Translations under genes and position numbers: made by a program
Shown: positions 58,218 through 64,000 of the stretch, one piece after another
Layout: each line of letters starts with the position of its first letter
Position numbering within the stretch: the first letter of the stretch is position 1
NCBI GenBank assembly: GCA_001931905.2
Contig: MSJI02000764.1
Location: 22,990-86,989 of the forward strand
DNA length: 64,000 bases
Source of the DNA: Cladosporium sp. IMV 00045
Taxonomy: Eukaryota; Ascomycota; Dothideomycetes; Cladosporiales; Cladosporiaceae
Reading direction: 5' to 3'
Notes under the pieces: generated by a model
What the model saw: the letters and a program-made list of their open reading frames with translations, nothing else
Databases searched by the model: none
Told to the model about the DNA's origin: nothing

Positions 58218-59462
58218 CTACTTACCCCCCAAAACCTTCTTAACAACCGCAATAACCTCCCCATGCACACTCCTCGGCGCCGCAATCACGCCCTTATTAT
58301 TCCTGAGCGTCCTGCCCTGTCCGAAATCCAACCTCTTCCCCTCCACATCCGTAACCTCCCCGCCCGCCTCCCTCACAATCAAATCTCCCGCCGCGTGGTC
58401 CCAGATTTTCTCCACATAGTCCTTCTTGACCGGCAGGCGCAGGTACAGATCGCCCGCGCCGCGCGCGATGCTGCCGTACTTGGCCTGGCTGTCCATGCGC
58501 ACGCTAGGCTTGGTGATGCCCAATTCGCGCGCGATGTCTGCGGCGTCGCCTTGGCTGCTGTGGCCTGCTTCGACGCTTTCGCAGAAGGTTGCGTCGCTGA
58601 CGGAGGCGAGGGGTTTCATTGCGATGGCGTGTGCATCGGCGAGAGCTCCCTTTCCGAGAGCGCGGCTCTGCGCGCCTTGTCCTTGCACGGCGGAAATGAG
58701 CACGCCCTTGCCCGCGGCGTCGGTTTGGTCAGCGCCGATCCCTTCGACCAGAGGCTCAGAGTCGCTTTCGGGCAGGTTGGGCAGGCCCAGCACGCCGACT
58801 TTCACGTCGCCGTCGACCATGAGACCGAGGCAGACGGCGTATTGCCCGCCGCGAAGGAAGCCTTTGGTGCCGTCGATGGGGTCGATGGCCCAGATCCTGC
58901 CGGAGGCGCCGCCGGCGCTGTCGCCTTTGTCGATGATGTCGAGCATGGCGTCTGCGCTCTTGAGGGGGCCGCCGAGAGTCTGCTCCGCGGATTCATCGGA
59001 CAGTTTGGCGTTCTGCACGAGGTCCCAGACGGTTTGGCGGAGGTCGGCGTTCTCGCGCAGGTCTTTGGCCTCTTCCTCGGCGACGATGGCGTCGTTGGGG
59101 AAGGCGTGCTGCAGGGCGGAGATGATCAAGGCTTGTGCGCCGAAGTCGCCGATGGTGACGGGGGAGGCGTCGTTTTTGCTCAGAGTGCCTTTGGCGTGGG
59201 AGTGGAAAACGGATTTGGTGAGGAGGGTGGCGCGCTGGACGGCCAGGAGGGCGATGTTGAGCTCGTTGGCGTAGGGGGAGGCCATGGTTGCGGTTGCTGT
59301 TGAGATGGGGCGGAGAGAGGTGGTGGGTAGATGGGAAGAGAGGAGGCGGAGACGGGGAAGGATGGTTGCTGGAGTGAGGAAGAAGCTGATCGCCAGGATG
59401 ACGAGGGAGGTGATGAAGACGATTGAGGTTTTATTTTTGTAGGAAGAAGATTTGGGTGGCAT
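58218..59462 (-). CDS. MET22: 3'(2'),5'-bisphosphate nucleotidase (HAL2/MET22 type)
   Basis: A single exon. From the ATG at 59285 (MASPYANELNIALLAVQRAT) the protein has 356 residues, the normal family length. The frame continues to an ATG at 59462, adding 59 residues with a hydrophobic helix (SIVFITSLVILAISFFL) and a basic tail, which is the version given here. Inositol-phosphatase-family metal motifs are AEEEAKDL, IWAIDPIDGTKGFLRGGQ and KIWDHAAGDLIVREAGG. The enzyme hydrolyses 3'-phosphoadenosine 5'-phosphate, a by-product of sulfate assimilation. The yeast enzyme is inhibited by Na and Li, which makes it a salt-tolerance determinant. The long form could be anchored to a membrane or directed to mitochondria; both forms may be made by leaky scanning (inference). 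Confidence 0.92.
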   Translation of the reverse strand: MPPKSSSYKNKTSIVFITSLVILAISFFLTPATILPRLRLLSSHLPTTSLRPISTATATMASPYANELNIALLAVQRATLLTKSVFHSHAKGTLSKNDASPVTIGDFGAQALIISALQHAFPNDAIVAEEEAKDLRENADLRQTVWDLVQNAKLSDESAEQTLGGPLKSADAMLDIIDKGDSAGGASGRIWAIDPIDGTKGFLRGGQYAVCLGLMVDGDVKVGVLGLPNLPESDSEPLVEGIGADQTDAAGKGVLISAVQGQGAQSRALGKGALADAHAIAMKPLASVSDATFCESVEAGHSSQGDAADIARELGITKPSVRMDSQAKYGSIARGAGDLYLRLPVKKDYVEKIWDHAAGDLIVREAGGEVTDVEGKRLDFGQGRTLRNNKGVIAAPRSVHGEVIAVVKKVLGGK

Positions 59463-59885
59463 TGGGCGGTGAAATTCAAAGGGGCCGACAACGCAGTTCT
59501 CAGGTGGAGTTGTGAGATGTCGCGTCAGGGTGTTTTTGGCGGGGTCGAGAGTTGCTGAGCGCTGAAACTGGCAAGTGGGGTGAAGGAGATTGATGAACTC
59601 ATCAACCACGCCCATGAAGAAACAACGATACATGTATCCTATAATACGGGATTGACTGGAACCAATTGTCCAGTGAGTGTCAAAAAAACAATTTTCGTCA
59701 CACGTTTTATTTGCACGTTACAAGTCTATGCACTTTCAATCAGTTGCCTCGATCTCAAGAGCATCGGACAAACAACATTCATCTCCACTAAGAAGCGATG
59801 AACAGGCACTCATCTCGCAAAACGTGACCGCCATTCCTCCTGAACAGCAAACAAAAAAACAAAAGAATGATGAAGGGACATCTGT
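59463..59885. other. Intergenic region between MET22 and tRNA-Val
   Basis: Promoter side of MET22. The MET22 frame stays open to 59633 but the added residues do not look conserved. Nothing else is supported. Confidence 0.5.
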
Positions 59886-59986
59886 TACAAACCCCCGGAA
59901 TCGAACCGGGAACCTTCTGTGCTGCCATCAGCGCTGACGTTGCAACCGTTGTTAGACAGAAATCATAACCGCTAGACCAGGCTTGC
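59886..59986 (-). tRNA. tRNA-Val (anticodon AAC) with 28-nt intron
   Basis: On the minus strand the gene starts GCAAGCC, pairing with GGTTTGT at the 3' end (two G-U pairs), followed by discriminator A. The D arm contains TAGCGGTTA. Anticodon stem TCTGT pairs with ACAGA around the loop CTAACAC, with U33 and anticodon AAC at 34-36. The T arm is CCCGG-TTCGATT-CCGGG. A 28-nt intron sits at the canonical place after base 37, leaving a 73-nt mature tRNA. The mature sequence closely resembles yeast tRNA-Val(AAC) around the D arm and anticodon loop. Confidence 0.88.
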
Positions 59987-60380
59987 TGATTTCAAGTGTT
60001 TCTTGATGAGGTTGCGGGTCCCCGAACCGAATATATCAACCGCGCTGGCCATCAAGAGCACAACCGCTTTGGCCCGGGTCAACATTCAGATTCTACCTCT
60101 GAGAAGGCAGTGCACCCCTATCTGTAGCCAGATGGCAACTTCAACGTCATGAAGAGCTTGAGCGTGTGCAGTGTCGAAGCTAATAATGTGACATCGCCGC
60201 TTCTGACGTTCATGTGTCGTCTTGAATAGAGAAGAGCAATCACCAACAAGCATCTTGCGCGTGTCTATGAAGAGACCATCAGGTAGGACCTCGGATAGAT
60301 GTGCCCCGATAACCTCTTGAAGAGCCTCTCATTCCTATGATCTGTTTGGCAATTGACCATGCTGCGCCAGCCACTCGGCG
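59987..60380. other. Intergenic region between tRNA-Val and the NACHT-ankyrin gene
   Basis: 5' flank of the tRNA and 3' flank of the receptor gene. Nothing is supported. Confidence 0.5.
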
Positions 60381-63003
60381 CTACACGTACTGGCCGTCTT
60401 TTGAAACGTGTTGCATGGTCATAGACCCGCCAGCTGCATCCGGGATGAAAACCCTATGAAGAGGGGGCACGCCAAGTGAAGGTAGCAGTCTGACGATATC
60501 GAGGCGACCAGCTTGCACCGCAAGCATGATGGGAGTTTCTCCCCTGCTGTTCCTGGGGTCCAGGTTTGCTCCACGCTCGGCGAGGAGTTGGACAATGTCC
60601 GCGTACCCATTGCGAGCCGCAAGGTGCATTGCTGTGAAATTCTGACCCTGGGCTGTTCCTCCGAGAGCTCCTTCCCGCCAACTGAGCCTGCCGGAGTTCC
60701 CAAATGAGGCCACACACGGCTCGGCAGATGTGCCATCTGGATGAGCACCCCAATCAAGGAGCATCCTCGCCACCGGTTCCTGCCCGCTCATGGCGGCTGC
60801 ACACAATGGCGTTGTACTCAAGCCGGCGTAATTGGTGTCCGCTCCACTTCTTAGTAGCAGCGAGACCATAGCCAGATGCTTTTCGAGACGTGAACTTGAC
60901 ATCCACGGCTCAGGAATTGGCGTAGTCGCAACCGCAATAGTGAGGACACTGCTCTGATCAATGATTGTATTGTTGACGTTTGCGCCGTGCTGAAGCAGGA
61001 AATTGGCCGAATCATATAGTCCGGCGCGCACCGCATAGTGCAGGGGCGTTTCCACTTTATTTGCCTGCGACAGAGAGGCATGTTGTGCAGACGGTGGGCG
61101 ACTTTTTGGTCCCAAAGAAATGCGTGGGGCATCATACCAATCATTTGGATAGCCGGGATGGGCCCCGTTTGGACTGTCGCCATAAGCAAATAACCGCTCG
61201 ATCACTTCCAACCGTTGAAAATCAACCGCACACAGGAGCGGGGTACGTGGATGTGCATTACGGGATCGGAGGAGATGCTGGAACAGCGCAGGGCCTTCCT
61301 CAGTGAAGATGAGGTCTACCCACGCCCAGAGTCCGAGATAGCATGCCATGTGTAGCCGTGGTATTGCAGGAGATGTGGGGTAGAAGCTAGGAGATTGCGA
61401 ATGCAAGAGTTGACCCCATGAGCTTTTTGACCACCATGCATCCCGCACGCTAGAGTTTGACCCAAAGAATAATGGTTCTTGTACTACCAGTTGATATGCC
61501 AGTGCGTGAAGCTGCTCCGCGTGGGACAGCCAGTGGTTTTGCGCGTACTCGGTAAGTTTGTCGTTCCAAGATAAAGATCGCAGACACCGTCGTGCAAGAT
61601 GAAAGTGGACATCCTCGAAGTTGATAAGATATTTTCGAAGTGCCGGGTCGTGTGCATCATGGGCCCTAACAAGATAATCTATGAGTGATTGGTGTACAAA
61701 GACAACGCTTCGCTGACGCACTTCAAGTAAAGGTGCACATATTGCAATCTCGTCACGCATAGCATCCAGAGCGTGTTCACCAGCTTGAGGCTCACATTCA
61801 ACGGCTGCGTGAAGCTCATCAAGGTCCAGTGGACGATCAGCCATGGCTACCCAGTGAAGGATAGCAACGCTTCTCTCCGACCCTCGGGACTCGATCCGGC
61901 TTAAGATGCCTTCATATGATGCTGACAGTCCCCTCGGCATGGAGTCAAGGGCTCGCAACATCTCGACGCCAGTGCCTAGTGCATGAAGTTCTTGGAGGAC
62001 GAAACCAACCCATAGAAACGTACCTTCGGCCTTATCGTGCAGCATTGTGCGAATGAGCTCGCAAACACCCGCGGTGAGGCTTCGCTCAACGGCCAGTTTC
62101 TGCACGGTCTCCGATATGAATGTGACAACGTCGTTGGTGGTGTTCCTGTTGGTGCTTGAATCCAGCTCGATCTTGCTAGCTCGACTGAGCCCGCTGACCT
62201 GACGACTGATAACCACAACCCGAAACAGAGAGATGTTTCTGCCATTATAGCAGAGGTCAGTGAACTTGTCGCATAGCCAGCGAGTCGATTCTTGGTCGCA
62301 TTCGTCGATACCATCTATGAGGCACGTGATGGGTGTATCATTCTTAGCGACAACATCCTTCGCAATCTTAACGAAAAGATTCCAGAGAGTTCCAGGAGAC
62401 GTAAGTGTTGCTTGTCGCTGTGAGGGATCGTTCATGTATCTCGCCAGATGTTGCGCAGCTTCTTCATGGCTTCCCAAGACTTGCCAAATGAGTGTTCGAA
62501 GTACGGCAGCGGCGTTGTTACGCTTATCGTCCTGGCCGTTGCAGAAATAATATTGGAACAGGCGTATGCGCTCCAACTCCTGCGTCAGATATATGGAAAG
62601 CATGGTCTTGCCTTTGCCTGGGCCACCGCATATCCAAAGGATTTCTGTCTTGCCCTCCAGCCATGCTTGGTAGGACTTGTCCTTTGTAACCCATTCACAA
62701 GTACCAGGGGTTCTCTCGCCTTTCGCATGCACAAGGCTATCACGGTCAATCTCGGGGTCCGTGAGGAAGATCGCTCGGCGCAAATCTGCGGCAAGGTTTT
62801 TATCTAGAGTGCACGACCCTAAGTCAGTCGACGAAAGCTAAGATTTACGGTTTTCACTCACCACTGCGCGAGCTGTGGTTATGAATGGTCAAGTTCTCTG
62901 CGTTGTACTGGTGGTTATCCCTGCCTCCACTGATGCTAGGATTGTTTTGCCTGCCAGTGCCTAGATTAGCATTCAAGGAGCCAGCGCGAGTATGAGTTGC
63001 CAT
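60381..63003 (-). CDS. NACHT-ankyrin NOD-like receptor
   Basis: Exon 1 63003-62862, intron 62861-62804 (58 nt, GTGAGT...CTCTAG) and exon 2 62803-60381 give 854 residues. Residues about 9-45 are rich in Gly, Asn and Gln (NLGTGRQNN...SISGGRDNHQYN). Then comes the typical linker DKNLAADLRRAIFLTDPEID and a NACHT NTPase with Walker A GGPGKGKT at 107-114 and Walker B LIDGIDE at 209-215. Winged-helix-like and SLIDYLVRAH segments follow. The C-terminus has ankyrin repeats, for example ETPLHYAVRAGLYDSANFLL, AMHLAARNGYADIVQLLAER and TPIMLAVQAGRLDIVRLL. Such fungal STAND proteins sense non-self or stress signals and oligomerise; many trigger cell death through an N-terminal effector or amyloid motif. 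No catalytic effector domain is fused here. Confidence 0.9.
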
Positions 63004-63806
63004 GATGCTCGCACTTCTTTCACGTAGCATTCGAGTCGAGAAGCACAGAAATTGAGGCTATCAGCGTCAGCTCGTCAGCAATATCCAGCCTCGCGACTCC
63101 TCATAACGTCTGCAAGGCTGCCTGAAGAGGCCGTTGTCGAGGCCTAGCCACGTGATCCAAGGAAGGAGGGGAGAAATATGGCGGCTAATCATCCATCTTC
63201 AGCTCGCGTGTGCCACCGCTCATGCAGGTCGCGCCACTCGTGGGGGATGTATCTCGAAAATGTGCGAATCTAGAAAGTATTGTGAAAGGCATAGATGTCA
63301 AAGCGTGGGGAAAGTCGGTTCCGGACGCCAGGAAGCAGCTCCCACTTGGGTATGGAACGAGTTCAGATCTTGAGCCGCTGAAAGATATCGCGTTGACTAC
63401 AGCATGAGTTATTCTGCAAATGCACCCTCGGCATTGATGCATGGATCTTCGAGATTGAGCAGTTTCGGGGATTGTTGCGTTCCTACCTGTGACCCAAGGT
63501 CGATCAAATGTAATAAATTCCTACCAGCTGCATAGATTGGCATGGCAGTGGTCGATACAATCAAACACGATCGCTCGATGACTGTACAAGTTGAGGACAA
63601 CTCGAAAAGAGACAAGGGGAGATGATGGATGAAGCCACGCCAAGACGCCCCACAATCGGAAGGAGCGTTGCGAGCGTGCCGCTGTCTCCTGCCCGGGGAA
63701 AGAGAGGGCGATGGTATCAGACGATAACGAACTTCAAGTGACATCTTGCCGTGTTGAGGTTGCAGAACAGACATTGCTCTCAGCCAGTCCAGGACCACAC
63801 TCAAGA
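63004..63806. promoter_or_regulatory. Divergent promoter of the receptor and LAMTOR2-like genes
   Basis: An 800-bp head-to-head spacer. ORFs on both strands overlap and lack motifs. No further gene is supported. Confidence 0.5.
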
Positions 63807-64000
63807 ATGCTGAACGTCAAGGGCCTCACCGAGCTCCTAACTCAGAACACAGATGGCACACTCTGCAAGCGATGGTGGCTCATGACGCCCAATGGCACCC
63901 TCCTGGCCTATAGCCAACCGGCAAACACTCGAGACTTGCGCAATCAGGCCGCCATGGTGGCACTCTCGTGGCAGGAGCACGAAATGGCCAAGATCCATGA
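63807..64000 (+). CDS. Roadblock/LC7 protein, LAMTOR2-like (3' end outside window)
   Basis: The first 64 residues are present and the frame is open at the window edge. They read MLNVKGLTELLTQNTDGTLC, then RWWLMTPNGTLLAYSQP and a helix around NQAAMVALSWQEHE. This follows the human LAMTOR2/p14 and roadblock pattern: an N-terminal helix, then a strand with LL-x-G-x-LLAYS, then a helix with A and W. LAMTOR2-type proteins belong to the lysosomal/vacuolar Ragulator-EGO scaffold for Rag GTPases and TORC1. An in-frame stop upstream of the ATG supports this start. The C-terminal half is not visible, so family assignment rests on about half of the domain. Confidence 0.65.
   Translation, partial: MLNVKGLTELLTQNTDGTLCKRWWLMTPNGTLLAYSQPANTRDLRNQAAMVALSWQEHEMAKIH

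Noticed and set aside
1..64000. Transposons, CRISPR arrays, rRNA genes or biosynthetic clusters
   Set aside because: No terminal repeats, transposase or polymerase motifs, spaced repeats, rRNA signatures or core biosynthetic enzymes were seen.

Overview
ORGANISM. This is nuclear DNA of a filamentous or yeast-like ascomycete. Introns are short (about 50-190 nt) with GT-AG ends. The genes are typically fungal: exo-beta-1,3-glucanase of the EXG-D type, AreA-GATA-like/DUF3295 regulator, fungal transcription-factor domain protein, NACHT-ankyrin receptor, PHO84-type transporter and HAL2/MET22 phosphatase. Gene style suggests Dothideomycetes. Two runs of exactly 20 N split the window into contig A (1-17508), contig B (17529-28997) and contig C (29018-64000). 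Contig B is a diverged second copy of the end of A plus the start of C, so the genome looks like a heterozygous diploid or a hybrid. A halotolerant black yeast such as Hortaea werneckii would fit, but the sequence alone does not prove that. LAYOUT. 1-1262 (-): CCCH zinc-finger protein with two RWD-like regions, running off the left edge. 4817-6605 (-): AreA-GATA-like/DUF3295 regulator. 7219-17508: about 10 kb with no recognisable gene, followed by gap 1. 17529-28997: the alternative copy of that desert, ending inside a truncated CCT5 copy at gap 2. 29018-31486 (-): the complete CCT5 chaperonin gene. 32095-32951 (+): HP1-like chromodomain protein, divergent from CCT5. 33583-35624 (+): cytosolic lysyl-tRNA synthetase. 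36154-38472 (-): membrane glucan 1,3-beta-glucosidase. 39345-39907 (-): decayed or short SDR-like gene. 41496-42575 (+): transcription-factor-like protein without a zinc cluster. 43126-46443 (+): SNF2 helicase. 47306-50813 (-): Kap123-type importin beta. 51921-53906 (-): large protein with a STAND-like N-terminus. 55674-57861 (+): PHO84-family transporter with two CACGTG boxes upstream. 58218-59462 (-): PAP phosphatase of the HAL2/MET22 family. 59886-59986 (-): intron-containing tRNA-Val(AAC). 60381-63003 (-): NACHT-ankyrin receptor. 63807 to the edge (+): roadblock/LAMTOR2-like protein. HOW THE GENES FIT TOGETHER. There are no operons and no biosynthetic cluster. Most genes are housekeeping: protein folding, aminoacylation, nuclear import, chromatin, cell wall, phosphate uptake and PAP removal. 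MAIN POINTS. (1) Contig B is most likely a haplotig placed in line by mistake; A ends and C begins in a C homopolymer and the lengths match if A and C adjoin. (2) The true locus then has about 23 kb between the DUF3295 regulator and CCT5 in this assembly but only about 11.5 kb in reality, a gene desert conserved between haplotypes. (3) The NACHT-ankyrin protein has a Gly/Asn/Gln-rich N-terminus of the kind seen in fungal signalling amyloids. (4) The SDR-like gene has lost its cofactor and catalytic motifs. I did not find an obviously new multi-gene system.
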